From: BPIH01 sp042408925
GTDB taxonomy: Bacteria > Chloroflexota > Limnocylindria > Limnocylindrales > CSP1-4
NCBI GenBank assembly: GCA_042408925.1
Contig: JBHOQO010000096.1
Coordinates: 25,961 to 89,960, forward strand
Length of the DNA stretch: 64,000 bases
Direction of reading: 5' to 3'
A program made the position numbers and the translations under genes. Below, piece by piece: positions 38,936 to 47,432 of this stretch. The notes beneath the pieces are model-generated. The model ran no database searches. It was not told the DNA's origin and saw only the letters and a list, made by a program, of their open reading frames with translations. The first letter of the stretch is position 1. Each line of letters starts with the position of its first letter.

Positions 38936-40453
38936 TCACCGGCCCCCGCCGACCCGGAAGAAGGCGTTCTTCGCCTGCATGTACTTCTCGATCCCGACCC
39001 CGCCGTAGCCCGAGCGGCGGTACCCGTGGGACGGTGCCTCGAGGACCCCCGGCGAGAACCATTGGTTCACGTACACCTGGCCGGCCTTGAGGCGTCGCAC
39101 GACCCGCCAGGCCCGGTCGAGGTCGCGGGTGAAGCACCCGGCCGCGAGGCCGTACGCCGTGTCGTTGGCGATCGCAATCGCCTCGTCTTCCGTGTCGAAC
39201 GGCAGGACCGCGACGACCGGCCCGAAGATCTCCTCGCGGGCGATCCGGCAGGCCGGCGGGACATCGGCGAAGACCGTCGGCGGGATATACGGCCCGGCCG
39301 AGCGGACCGGATCGGTGTACGGCTCGCCGCCGGTGACGAGGCGCGCCTCGGCCTTGCCGGTCTCGATGTACGACCAGACCTTGGCGGCGTGGCTCCGGGC
39401 GATGACCGGGCCGAGCTGGGTCGCCGGATCGAGGGGGTCGCCGACGACGAAGCCCTCGGCGGCGGCTCGCAGCCGCTCGACGAAGGCCTCGTAGATCGGC
39501 CGCTCGACGAGGATCCGCGAGCCGCAGACGCAGATCTGGCCGGTGTTCGCGAAGGCGCCGAGGGCGCTCCAGAAGACGGCCGCCTCGAGGTCGGCGTCGG
39601 CAAAGACGAGGTTCGGGTTCTTGCCGCCGAGCTCGAGGCTGACGCGCTTGACGGTCGGGGCGGCGACTTCCAGGACCCGGGCTCCCGATTCGATCCCCCC
39701 GGTCAGCGAGATCATGTCGACGCCCGGATGCCGGACGAGGGCCTCGCCGACGACCCCGCCCGAACCGGCAAGGACGTTCACCGCCCCGGGCGGGAGGTCG
39801 GCCTCGAGGAGGATCTCGGCGAGGCGCATGAAGACGAGGGATGCGAGCTGGGCCGGCTTCACGATCGCCGCGTTCCCGGCGGCGAGGATCGCCGCCAGGC
39901 GCTGGACGCCGGTCCAGAGGGGGCCGTTCCAGGGCAGGATCTCGGCGACGACCCCCAGCGGCTCGAGGAGCTCGTGGTGGACGACGGCGGCGTCGGGCAT
40001 CTCCGCCGCACCGCCCCGGCTCGTCCGGGCCCGGCCGGCGAAGTAGTGGAGGGCGTCGATGCTGATCGCGAGGTCGCTCTCATGGACGCTCGTGATCGGC
40101 TTCCCGGCGTCGATCGCCTCGAGGAAGGCGAGCTCGTCGGTGTGCTGCTCGAGGAGGTCGGCGACGCGGAGGAGGGCGCGGCCGCGGTCGCGGGCGGTCG
40201 TCCGGCCCCACGGTCCCTCGTCGACGGCCGCCCGCGCCGCCCGCACGGCGGCATCGACGTCCGCCGGCCCGGCCTGGGCGATCGAGGCGATCGGCCGATC
40301 GTTCCGCGGCGAGATCGCCGGGAAGGTCGCCCCGTCGGCGGCCTCGACGAGGCGGCCGCCGATGAGGAGGCGGTAGGGTTCGCGCCGGACGAGCTCCCAC
40401 CGGGGATCGGCCGCGAAGCGGTCGACCGCCTCGGGTCGGGTGTCGGTGGCCAT
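38936..40453 (-). CDS. NAD(P)-dependent aldehyde dehydrogenase
   Basis: The 505-residue protein is a classical ALDH. Visible motifs are ILPWNGPLWTGVQRLAAILAAGNAAIVKPAQ for cofactor binding, GVDMISLTGGIESGARV, the general base Glu in VSLELGGKNPNLVF, the nucleophile Cys in ANTGQICVCGSR, and EEIFGPVVAVLPFD near the C-terminus. A second Cys follows the nucleophile by two residues, a minor oddity. The nearest classes by eye are betaine or hydroxymuconic-semialdehyde type dehydrogenases. It is the last gene of a unit with a class I aldolase and a zinc alcohol dehydrogenase, suggesting oxidation of an aldol cleavage product. The aldehyde is not known. Confidence 0.95.
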   Translation of the reverse strand: MATDTRPEAVDRFAADPRWELVRREPYRLLIGGRLVEAADGATFPAISPRNDRPIASIAQAGPADVDAAVRAARAAVDEGPWGRTTARDRGRALLRVADLLEQHTDELAFLEAIDAGKPITSVHESDLAISIDALHYFAGRARTSRGGAAEMPDAAVVHHELLEPLGVVAEILPWNGPLWTGVQRLAAILAAGNAAIVKPAQLASLVFMRLAEILLEADLPPGAVNVLAGSGGVVGEALVRHPGVDMISLTGGIESGARVLEVAAPTVKRVSLELGGKNPNLVFADADLEAAVFWSALGAFANTGQICVCGSRILVERPIYEAFVERLRAAAEGFVVGDPLDPATQLGPVIARSHAAKVWSYIETGKAEARLVTGGEPYTDPVRSAGPYIPPTVFADVPPACRIAREEIFGPVVAVLPFDTEDEAIAIANDTAYGLAAGCFTRDLDRAWRVVRRLKAGQVYVNQWFSPGVLEAPSHGYRRSGYGGVGIEKYMQAKNAFFRVGGGR

Positions 40454-40474
40454 CGCCTGCCCTCCCCTGCCCTG

Positions 40475-41242
40475 CTACCGGGCGACGAGCTGGCCGGCGA
40501 TCTCGAGGGCCTCGTCGACCGAGCGGTTCTCGTGGATGATCGCCGCGAGACCCCGGGTGATCGCCGCCGGGTCGGGGTCGCGCCAGATGTTGTTCCCGAT
40601 CGCGACTCCCGCGCAGCCGGCGAGGACGACGGCGTCGTAGACCTCCTGGTAGAGGTCCCGGACGCTCGCCTTCTTGCTCCCGCCGAGGATGACGACCGGC
40701 ACCATCGCGTACTCGACGACCCGCCGCATCGATTCAGGGTCGCCGGTGTAGAAGGTCTTGATGATGTCGGCGCCCGTCTCGGCCGCGATCCGGGCGCCGG
40801 CGGCGATCTTCTCGGGGGTGTGGAGGTCGGTCCGGGCGAAGCCGCCGGGGATCGGCTCGGCGACGAAGGGGAGGCCATAGCGGGCGGCGTCGGCGGCGAG
40901 GCGCTGGGCCCAGTGGACCGATTCGTCGCCGCTGAACGGATAGACCATGCACTTCACGGCGTCCGCGCCGACGGCGAGGGCCCGCTCGACGGCGACCTCG
41001 AGGAACGGCGGCGCGGTCTCTACCGAAGCGATGGCGGCCGCGGGTCCGATGTCGTCGGCAAAGCGGATGATCGAGCCGATCGGCGAGAGGAACGCGTCCG
41101 CGCCGGCGGGGACGACCGCCCGGCAGGTCTGACCGTAGCGGACGAGGCCGTCCACGGGCTCCTGCATGAAGGCGGTGTGGTCCATGGCGACGATGAGGAT
41201 CCGGCCGTCGGGCCGGAGGAGGCGGTGCATGCGGCGCTTCAT
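40475..41242 (-). CDS. DhnA/LsrF-type class I aldolase
   Basis: The 255-residue TIM-barrel protein matches the DhnA (archaeal-type fructose-bisphosphate aldolase/LsrF/LacD-like) family. It has RILIVAMDHTAFM at about 14-26, VGADAVKCMVYPFSGDE with the KxxxY region, PFVAEPIPGG, a candidate Schiff-base lysine in ADIIKTFYTGD, PVVILGGSKKAS and GVAIGNNIWRDPDP. These fit class I aldolases of sugar-phosphate or thiolase-like LsrF chemistry. ATG 41242 starts 45 bp after the alcohol dehydrogenase stop. Together with the neighbouring dehydrogenases it probably cleaves a phosphorylated or free ketose. No kinase is adjacent, consistent with sugar arriving phosphorylated through the nearby PTS, which is inference. 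Confidence 0.88.
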   Translation of the reverse strand: MKRRMHRLLRPDGRILIVAMDHTAFMQEPVDGLVRYGQTCRAVVPAGADAFLSPIGSIIRFADDIGPAAAIASVETAPPFLEVAVERALAVGADAVKCMVYPFSGDESVHWAQRLAADAARYGLPFVAEPIPGGFARTDLHTPEKIAAGARIAAETGADIIKTFYTGDPESMRRVVEYAMVPVVILGGSKKASVRDLYQEVYDAVVLAGCAGVAIGNNIWRDPDPAAITRGLAAIIHENRSVDEALEIAGQLVAR

Positions 41243-41286
41243 CGGTCGTTTGGTCCTCCCGGGAGTGGTCGGCGCGGAGGCCGGCG

Positions 41287-42372
41287 CTACATCGTGACGA
41301 CGATCCGGTACGTGCCCGGCAGAACGGCGGCCTCGATCGCCTGCTTGAGCTCGGTGAGCGGATAGTGGGCGTCGATGAGCGGCCGGAGATCGACCTGGCC
41401 GTAGCGGATGAGCCGGGCGGCGGCGTAGAAGTCCTGCTTGTCCTTCGAGACGCTGCCGACGACGCCCCGCTCGTGGTTGTGGAAGTCGTTGGGGCTGACC
41501 GTGAGCGGCGGCTCCGGGTGAGCGGCGGCGAAGAGGACGTAGCGACCGCGCTGGGCGAGCATCGCCACGCCCTGCTCGTTCGCCGTCGCCGCCCCGATGG
41601 CGGCGATGACGATCTCGGCCCCGCGGCCCTCGGTTCGGGCCCGCACCGCCTCGACGGGGTCGTCCGCGGAGGCGTCGATCGTCTCGTCGGCGCCCATCTT
41701 CCGGGCGAGCTCGAGCCGAGCCGGATCGATCTCGCTGACGATGACCCGGGCGCCCCGCTTCTTGAGGGCGACGACGTTCATGAGGCCCATGACGCCGGCC
41801 CCGATGACGACCGCGTCCTCCCCGACCCGGACGTCGAGGAGGCGCGTCGCGTGGAGGGCGCAGGAGAGGGGTTCGGCGAGGGCGCCGACGTCGAAGTCGG
41901 CGTCGCCGATCGGGTAGCAGCCGTCGGCCGGCTGGACCTTGTACTCGGCAAAGCCGCCGGGGCCCCAGACGTCGCCGTACTGGACGGCCGACGAGTAGTG
42001 GAGGGCACAGGCCCGGTCCTGACCGGTCAGGCACCAGTGGCAGCGGCCGCACGACGAGGGCCCGAGGGTCACTCGGTCGCCGACGGCGAGGCCGTTCGTT
42101 ACCCCGGGCCCCAGGGCGACGACCTCCCCCGCCATCTCGTGGCCACCGAGGAACGGGAAGCGGTTCTCCTGGGCACCCGTGTACGAGCGCTGCTCCCAGG
42201 TGCAGATGGCCGTCGCCCGCAGGCGGACGAGGACCTGGCCGGGGCCGGGGGTGGGGGTGGCGATCTCCCGGAGCTCGAGGGCGCGCGGCCCGGTCATGAC
42301 GCCGATCCGCATCGTCTCGGTGATCGCCACGATCCGAGGGGGTTGGGACGCCGCAGTCAGGGTGGATGTCAT
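41287..42372 (-). CDS. Zinc-dependent medium-chain alcohol/polyol dehydrogenase
   Basis: The 361-residue protein is an MDR of the sorbitol/threonine/idonate type. Catalytic zinc ligands are Cys in RATAICTWEQR and His/Glu in GGHEMAGEV. Structural zinc is held by the four cysteines of CGRCHWCLTGQDRAC. The Rossmann motif is AVVIGAGVMGLMNVVAL. ATG 42372 follows GGGGAG. It leads the operon with the aldolase and aldehyde dehydrogenase and sits just downstream of a 20-bp palindrome. Oxidation of a sugar alcohol or sugar acid is likely; the exact substrate is not readable. Confidence 0.92.
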   Translation of the reverse strand: MTSTLTAASQPPRIVAITETMRIGVMTGPRALELREIATPTPGPGQVLVRLRATAICTWEQRSYTGAQENRFPFLGGHEMAGEVVALGPGVTNGLAVGDRVTLGPSSCGRCHWCLTGQDRACALHYSSAVQYGDVWGPGGFAEYKVQPADGCYPIGDADFDVGALAEPLSCALHATRLLDVRVGEDAVVIGAGVMGLMNVVALKKRGARVIVSEIDPARLELARKMGADETIDASADDPVEAVRARTEGRGAEIVIAAIGAATANEQGVAMLAQRGRYVLFAAAHPEPPLTVSPNDFHNHERGVVGSVSKDKQDFYAAARLIRYGQVDLRPLIDAHYPLTELKQAIEAAVLPGTYRIVVTM

Positions 42373-42398
42373 CGGTCGCTCCCCAGTCGTGGCGGGGC

Positions 42399-42418
42399 TG
42401 CTGCAAAACTTTGCAGCA
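42399..42418. promoter_or_regulatory. 20-bp palindromic operator upstream of the dehydrogenase-aldolase operon
   Basis: TGCTGCAAAACTTTGCAGCA has perfect 9-bp arms about a two-base centre. It resembles LacI-type operators in form. It lies 27 bp before the alcohol dehydrogenase start, followed on the other side by an AT-rich patch that holds a perfect TATAAT on the plus strand (42426-42431) and TATAGA on the minus strand. Both divergent genes could be controlled from here. Confidence 0.65.
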
Positions 42419-42555
42419 AGAAATCTATAATGTAAGTCTATCAGCCACGGGGACTTCCTGTCGACGACGACCGGCACACCTCGGCCGGGCCTCACGGCAG
42501 GGGCGGGCCCCGACAGGCCGGGGAACCGGTCGACGGTGGGGAGCGTCACCGTGCC

Positions 42556-43449
42556 ATGACCATGAGCGATCGGAGCGAAGCGACGGGGAGCCGGCGCCCA
42601 CCACGGCGATCGATCGGGCATCCTGCCGGCATCGTCCTCACCGCCCTCCTGGCCGCCCTCAGCGCGGGGTGCGGCGGAGGGACCGGCCCCTCACCGAGCA
42701 CTCCCTCGCCCCCGTCGGCGGGTGCCGACAACGGCTCGGCACCGCCCGGCCTCGATGGTCACACCTTCGTCTCGACGCGGGTCCTCGTCGACGGCCGCGA
42801 GCGCGCCCTCGTTCCGGGAACGCAACTGCGGCTCGAGTTCCGAGCCGGTCGGATCGGGGCGTCGGCGGGCTGTAACCAGCTCGGCGGCGAGTACCGCCTC
42901 GAGGGTGACGTTCTCGTCGTCAGAAACGCGGCGGTCACCGAGATGGGATGCGATCCGGCGCGCCATGCCCAGGACGAGTGGCTCTTCGGCATCCTCGGTC
43001 GCGGGCCCGTCATCAGCTTCGACGATGCCGAACTCGCGCTGATGGTCGACACGACGGTCATTGCCATGGTCGAGCATCAGCTCGTCGAGCCGGATCTGGC
43101 GCTCGTCGGGACCGACTGGCTGCTGACGTCGATCCTCTCGGGAGACGTGGTCTCGAGCGTCCCGGCCGGCGTCGTCGCCCGGCTCCGGTTCGGGAACGAC
43201 GGCCGGGTCACGGTCGAGACGGGCTGCAACGCCGGCGGCGGATCGTATCGGCTCGACGGCGACCGGATCGTCTTCGGGGAGCTCGCGCTCACGAAGCGCG
43301 CCTGCACGGGCGCGGCCGGCGAGGTCGAGCAGGCGGTCCTTGCGGTGCTCGGTGCCGGGGCGGTCGCCTACGGCATCGACGGACCGACGCTCCGGCTCGT
43401 CGCCGGCTCGGCGGGGCTCGACTTTCGCGGCGCGGACGAGGCCGGTTGA
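42556..43449 (+). CDS. Lipoprotein with two META (HslJ-like) domains
   Basis: The 297-residue protein has a lipoprotein signal (GIVLTALLAALSAGCGGG, lipidated Cys39). Two META/HslJ-type domains follow at about 67-165 and 180-290. Each has the family pattern of a Trp or His-rich start (LDGHTFVSTRVL, VGTDWLLTSIL), an F-x-x-G-R-[IV] strand, and G-[CN]N with Cys (GASAGCNQLGGEYRLEGD and VETGCNAGGGSYRLDGDRIVF), then MGCDPA or KRACTGA. HslJ-like domains are linked to heat or drug tolerance; the mechanism is unclear. ATG 42556; probably monocistronic, from the TATAAT at 42426. Confidence 0.88.
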   Translation: MTMSDRSEATGSRRPPRRSIGHPAGIVLTALLAALSAGCGGGTGPSPSTPSPPSAGADNGSAPPGLDGHTFVSTRVLVDGRERALVPGTQLRLEFRAGRIGASAGCNQLGGEYRLEGDVLVVRNAAVTEMGCDPARHAQDEWLFGILGRGPVISFDDAELALMVDTTVIAMVEHQLVEPDLALVGTDWLLTSILSGDVVSSVPAGVVARLRFGNDGRVTVETGCNAGGGSYRLDGDRIVFGELALTKRACTGAAGEVEQAVLAVLGAGAVAYGIDGPTLRLVAGSAGLDFRGADEAG

Positions 43450-43481
43450 TCGACCCGCGAACCGGATGAGCCCCCGGCCTG

Positions 43482-44360
43482 TCAGATCCCGAGACGGAAG
43501 AACCGGACGGCGTTCCCGCCGAGAATCGCGTCGCGTTCGGTCTCAGTCAGGCCCGGGAGACCACGAATCTTCTCGACCGTCACGTCGATGTCATACCACG
43601 GAAAATCGGAGCCCATCATGACCCGCTCGACGCCGACGGCCCGAACGAGATCGACAAATGCCTCGACCGTCGGCGCCTTCGGCGCCCCAAGCCAGTGGAC
43701 GATCTCGCAGCAGTCGAACATGACGCTTGGATAGTCGCGAGCGATCCCGGGCAGCTGCCGCCATGCGGCGCCGCCCATGTGCGCCAGAACGACCCGCAGG
43801 TCGGGATAGGCGTCGAGGAGCGGCCGGAAGGCGTTCGGTTCCCCGATCCCGCTCCCGTCCCGGCTCGGGCCCGAGTGGGAGAGGACGACGACGTCAAGCT
43901 CGACGCAGGTCTCGATGAGCGGCCAGAGCCGCCGATCGGCAAAGTCGAGGTGCTGGAGCGGCGGGTGAAGCTTGATCCCACGGGCGCCGTGCTCGACGAC
44001 CATCTCCCGCAGATGCCGTGCGTTCTCCTCGACCGACATCGTGTGCGGGTCGACGGCGATGAGCGGGACGAAGCGTGGATCCCGCGCCGCCAGGTCGCAG
44101 AGCCAGTGGTTGAAGGCCCGCAGGTCGTCGGCGAGTGGGACGCCGGGCCGCGGGACGTCGTGGAGGTTCGTGACCACGACCCAGCTCGCCTTCGCTGCCG
44201 CCATCGACGCGATGGCGCTCTCGACGTCGCCCGACGCGCTGCTGAAGCGGACGCCGTCGAAGGGCCCATACTCCCAGATCTCGTAGCCGACCTTCCCCCG
44301 GGTTCCCTCCTCGGCGGATCGATACAAGTGGACGTGGCAGTCGACGATCGGGGCACTCAT
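43482..44360 (-). CDS. Amidohydrolase family 2 (ACMSD-like) protein
   Basis: The 292-residue TIM-barrel metal hydrolase starts IVDCHVHLYR, the HxH metal site. Further ligand positions lie in GIKLHPPLQHLDF (His), VVLSHSGPSRDG (His) and MMGSDFPWYD (Asp). This is the amidohydrolase_2 pattern used for decarboxylation of alpha-amino-muconate types, or for hydrolysis of lactones and amides. It overlaps the upstream ureohydrolase gene by four bases (ATGA). It is the last gene of the BMP transporter operon, so a later step in degradation of the imported nitrogen compound is likely. The exact substrate is unknown. Confidence 0.88.
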   Translation of the reverse strand: MSAPIVDCHVHLYRSAEEGTRGKVGYEIWEYGPFDGVRFSSASGDVESAIASMAAAKASWVVVTNLHDVPRPGVPLADDLRAFNHWLCDLAARDPRFVPLIAVDPHTMSVEENARHLREMVVEHGARGIKLHPPLQHLDFADRRLWPLIETCVELDVVVLSHSGPSRDGSGIGEPNAFRPLLDAYPDLRVVLAHMGGAAWRQLPGIARDYPSVMFDCCEIVHWLGAPKAPTVEAFVDLVRAVGVERVMMGSDFPWYDIDVTVEKIRGLPGLTETERDAILGGNAVRFFRLGI

Positions 44361-45409
44361 CGCGGATCACCTTCGGCTCCGACTCGGGCGCCTGCGGCTC
44401 GACGGGCGAGGGCCGCCTCCTGGCGCTCGGCCCGACGGCCGAGCCAGCGCGGCTGGGCACAGATGTGGCCGAGGAACTCGACGATCGTGTGGGCGGCCAG
44501 GTACGACGTGACCCCCGTCCCGACGTCGAGGAGCGGGTTCACCTCGACCAGGTCGAAGCCGACGACGTCGGCGTGCTCGGCGAGCGCGACGAGCGTCTCC
44601 CGAAGCTCGGGATACGTGAGCCCATCGGGCTCGGCTGAGACGCAACCCGGAACGAGCGCCATGTCGAGGACATCGATGTCGATGCTGACGTAGACCGGGG
44701 CGTCACGGGGCACGAGCTGCTCGACGAGCTCCGGCCCCCGGACGTCCCGGTACTCCTCCATCCCGACGACCCGATTGCCGTCGGCGAGGGAATCGTGGAC
44801 GTCGGCCATTCCGTTCCGGAGGCTCCGGATCCCGAGCTGGGCGAGCGAGGCGACGTGGGGCATCGCCCGGATGTGCCGCATCGGGTGGGTGTTCGTGTAC
44901 ATGAAGCCGTGCCGGAACGGCGAGTAGTCGATGTGGGCGTCGAAGTGGACGACGTGGACCGGCCGCTCGTAGGCCCGGACGACGGGGGCGCTAATGGCAT
45001 GATCGCCACCGAGGACGACTGGCACCGCTCCGGCGGCGAGGATTCCTCGGACTGCTGCGGTCGTGTGCTCCCACGTCCCCTCGGCGTTCGTCGGCCGAAC
45101 ATCGACGTCACCGACGTCGACGATTCGCTGCTCCTCGAGCTCGACCCGCAGGTACTCCCGGTCGTCCCGGCCGTCGTAGTAGCCGCGGTCGCCAAAGCGC
45201 AGCGAGTGCTCCCGGATCCGGCGGGGCCCCAGGCGCGAGCCCGGGAGGAAGGGTGAGCCTTCGTCGGTCGGCACACCGAGGATCGCGACCTCCGGCGCGA
45301 GTCTAGTGAGGTCGCGGACATAGGGTGCTCGCAGGAAGGTCGGGATTCCGGCGAAGGGGTAGCTGGCCGCAATCGCCGCCGCGAAGCGTTCGTGCTCGTC
45401 GCTCGCCAT
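44357..45409 (-). CDS. Ureohydrolase (agmatinase/arginase family), first paralogue
   Basis: The 350-residue protein has the complete dimanganese site of ureohydrolases: His137 (GGDHAIS), Asp157-His159-Asp161 (DAHID) and Asp244/Asp246 (SIDIDVLD). ASYPFAGIPTFLRAPY at the N-terminus and VPTDEGSPFLPGSRLGPRRIRE match agmatinase-like enzymes, which hydrolyse a guanidino group to urea and an amine. Members act on agmatine, guanidinobutyrate, guanidinopropionate or guanidine. I chose ATG 45409 because GGAGG lies eight bases upstream. A second ureohydrolase is encoded at 52015, and a creatininase lies between. A role on creatine or a related guanidino acid is an inference. Confidence 0.93.
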   Translation of the reverse strand: MASDEHERFAAAIAASYPFAGIPTFLRAPYVRDLTRLAPEVAILGVPTDEGSPFLPGSRLGPRRIREHSLRFGDRGYYDGRDDREYLRVELEEQRIVDVGDVDVRPTNAEGTWEHTTAAVRGILAAGAVPVVLGGDHAISAPVVRAYERPVHVVHFDAHIDYSPFRHGFMYTNTHPMRHIRAMPHVASLAQLGIRSLRNGMADVHDSLADGNRVVGMEEYRDVRGPELVEQLVPRDAPVYVSIDIDVLDMALVPGCVSAEPDGLTYPELRETLVALAEHADVVGFDLVEVNPLLDVGTGVTSYLAAHTIVEFLGHICAQPRWLGRRAERQEAALARRAAGARVGAEGDPR

Positions 45410-45468
45410 TGCACGCACCTCCGTTGGCCCGCCGAACCGCCCGATCCCTCCGGCCGGCAAGCTGGATC

Positions 45469-45530
45469 CCCCGGGTCGGCCGCCCGCACGCGAGGGGCGT
45501 GCCGGACGCCCGCAGACGACCGACCCGGGG
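45469..45530 (-). terminator. Intercistronic stem-loop after the solute-binding protein gene
   Basis: CCCCGGGTCGG (45469-45479) and CCGACCCGGGG (45520-45530) are perfect 11-bp arms enclosing a second hairpin GCACGC/GCGTGC (45486-45502). It sits in the 206-bp gap between the BMP lipoprotein gene and the downstream ureohydrolase. A partial terminator or mRNA stabiliser there would give more binding protein than enzyme. There is no U-tract. Confidence 0.45.
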
Positions 45531-45615
45531 AGGGCTACCCGGCGTGGGGGGAGGGCACGCGGGGCAGCCGCGGGAAATGCACCGGCGATGGACCGTCGGA
45601 GCCGGTCTCGATCAC

Positions 45616-46575
45616 TCAGAACGTCGTCTTCCCGGTCCGGAGGTCCTCCTCGGCGGCCTTGACGGCATCCCGGACAGCCTGCGGGACGGCGTCCGAGAAG
45701 GCGCCGAAGCTGACGACGCCCTCCTTGACGCCCTCCATGTGGACCTGGCCATCGAGCGGCTCGGTCGCCGCCTTGTAGACGACGAGCCCGGCGTCGGCGA
45801 AGGCCGCCCCGATGTGCGTCTTCGGCCCGAGCTTCGACTGGTCGCCGTAGAGGCCGATCGAATAGACACCCTTGTCCTCGGCGGCCGCGAAGACGCCGGC
45901 GTCGGCGGCATCGAGGAGATGGCCGAGGACGTCGGCCCCATCCGCGACGAGGGCGAGGGCCGCCTCGCGGGCCTTGTCGACGTCGGCCCAGTCACCGGTG
46001 ACGCTGACGTTGACCGTCGCGTTCGGATTCACCCGAGCGCAGCCGTCCTTCCAGCCCTTGATCGCATCGTTGGCGATCGGGATCGTCTCTCCGACGACGA
46101 GGCCGATCTTGTTCGACTTCGTCATCGAGCAGGCGAGGACGCCCGAGAGGTAGCCCATGTCACCGTAGTTGAGGGCAAGGGAGGTGACGTTCGCGGCGCT
46201 CTTGTTCCCATTCGTGACGACGAACTGGACCTCCGGGAATTCCGAGCCGACCTGGAGGGCGGCGTCCATGTACTCGCCGCCGTGGCCGACCACGACGTTG
46301 AAGCCCTGCTGGGCGTAGTTACGGAAGACCTCGACCTGCTGGTCCTGCGTCACCTTCTCCGTGTAGGCGATGGTCACGCCCTCCGCTTCGGCCTTCTTGA
46401 GCCCTTCGTACCCGGCCTGGTTCCAGGACTGGTCGTCGACGAGACCCGGGAAGAGGACGGCGACCTTCTTCGCCGCCGCCGACGGGCTCGCCCCACCGCT
46501 GCCGCATGCCGAACCCACGAGTCCGACGACGAGGATCGTCGCCACGGTGGTCAGCCATCTCCGCTGCTGGTTCAT
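45616..46575 (-). CDS. BMP-family ABC transporter substrate-binding lipoprotein
   Basis: The 319-residue lipoprotein (lipobox VGSAC, Cys24) captures solute outside the membrane. The fold is of the BMP/PnrA-like (Med) type: KVAVLFPGLVDDQSWNQAGYEGL, YTEKVTQDQQVEVFRNYAQQ, FNVVVGHGGEYMDAALQV, and later GWKDGCARVNPNATVNVSVTGDWADVDKAREAA. Family members bind nucleosides or other small ring compounds, and some bind basic lipids or autoinducers. ATG 46575 is favoured by GAGGAGG eight bases upstream; GTG 46581 is too close. Its permeases and ATPase are upstream in the same operon. The enzyme set suggests purine-derived or creatinine-like ligands. Confidence 0.93.
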   Translation of the reverse strand: MNQQRRWLTTVATILVVGLVGSACGSGGASPSAAAKKVAVLFPGLVDDQSWNQAGYEGLKKAEAEGVTIAYTEKVTQDQQVEVFRNYAQQGFNVVVGHGGEYMDAALQVGSEFPEVQFVVTNGNKSAANVTSLALNYGDMGYLSGVLACSMTKSNKIGLVVGETIPIANDAIKGWKDGCARVNPNATVNVSVTGDWADVDKAREAALALVADGADVLGHLLDAADAGVFAAAEDKGVYSIGLYGDQSKLGPKTHIGAAFADAGLVVYKAATEPLDGQVHMEGVKEGVVSFGAFSDAVPQAVRDAVKAAEEDLRTGKTTF

Positions 46576-46596
46576 GGACACTGCCTCCTCTCGTTG

Positions 46597-47430
46597 CTAC
46601 GTCGTTCGACGAGCCGATGGGGAGCCGGGCGGACCACCCAGCTCCCGCGCAACGACGGCGACGATGCCGTCGACTGCTGCCGCGATGAGTCGCTCCCCGC
46701 TCTCCGCCGAACCCGTCGACGGATCAGATAGGACGCCGGCCGCCGGTACGAGATCCGACGGCTGGGGATAGACGTCGTAGGGCGGAAGGTCGACCGGCCC
46801 CGGCGAGGCGATCGCCGCCCGGTCGACGAGATCCGGCCGAAGGGCGAGGATTGTCGAGGTTTCGAGATGCGCGGCGTGTTCCAAGGCCCAACCCGGGAAG
46901 CCCCGCGGCCACGCGCGCTCGAGCTCCTCGGCCGGGATCGGGTCGACCCAGAGGACCTTGAGGATCCGAAGGTCGGCGGGAGGCGCGTCGTCGAGGACGA
47001 GGCTGATCGCCTCGTGGAGGAACATGTTGTTCTCGTAGTGGCCGTCGAGGACGACGATCCGGCGAGCCCCGTGGCGGACGAGGGCTCGGAGGACGTCCCG
47101 GACGACGAGGATGAGGGTCTCGCCGGTCAGGCTCGTCGTCCCGGGGAAGATCTCGCCGCCGCCGCTCCGCGGCGCGGAGCGATAGCCGTAGGGAATCGTC
47201 GGCGCGACGATAGCCCCCAGACGAAGGGCCACCCGCCGAGCGACCTCGGTGACCTGGAGGGCATCCGCCCCGAGCGGCAGGTGCGGGCCGTGCTGCTCGG
47301 TCGATCCGACGGGGAGGATGACGATCGAGCGGCGGACCCGCTCGGCATACTCCGGCCAGGTGAGCTCGGCCATGAAGACAAGCTCCCGGGAAGCCGCTAC
47401 GGGCTCGGACACTCGGCTCTGTTGCACCAT
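46597..47430 (-). CDS. Creatininase (creatinine amidohydrolase)
   Basis: The protein (277 residues, or 258 from Met20) interconverts creatinine and creatine. Every metal and active-site position of the Pseudomonas enzyme has a counterpart: Glu45, His47 and Asp56 (STEQHGPHLPLGAD), His131 and Glu133 (DGHYENNMF), a Trp in KVLWVDPI, and Trp and His in FPGWALEHAAHLETS. SGGGEIFPGTTSLTGET and LPPYDVYP also match true creatininases rather than the MftE or FAPy-amidase branches, from memory. It lies between the permease and binding-protein genes of the importer; its start overlaps no gene but GGAGG is 10 bases upstream. No M24-type creatinase is in the window. Confidence 0.88.
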   Translation of the reverse strand: MVQQSRVSEPVAASRELVFMAELTWPEYAERVRRSIVILPVGSTEQHGPHLPLGADALQVTEVARRVALRLGAIVAPTIPYGYRSAPRSGGGEIFPGTTSLTGETLILVVRDVLRALVRHGARRIVVLDGHYENNMFLHEAISLVLDDAPPADLRILKVLWVDPIPAEELERAWPRGFPGWALEHAAHLETSTILALRPDLVDRAAIASPGPVDLPPYDVYPQPSDLVPAAGVLSDPSTGSAESGERLIAAAVDGIVAVVARELGGPPGSPSARRTT

Positions 47431-47432
47431 GG

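Noticed and set aside
46597..47430. MftE (mycofactocin) or FAPy-amidohydrolase annotation for the creatininase-family gene
   Set aside because: No mycofactocin genes are nearby, and the GHYENNMF and GWALEHAAHLETS blocks fit true creatininase better.
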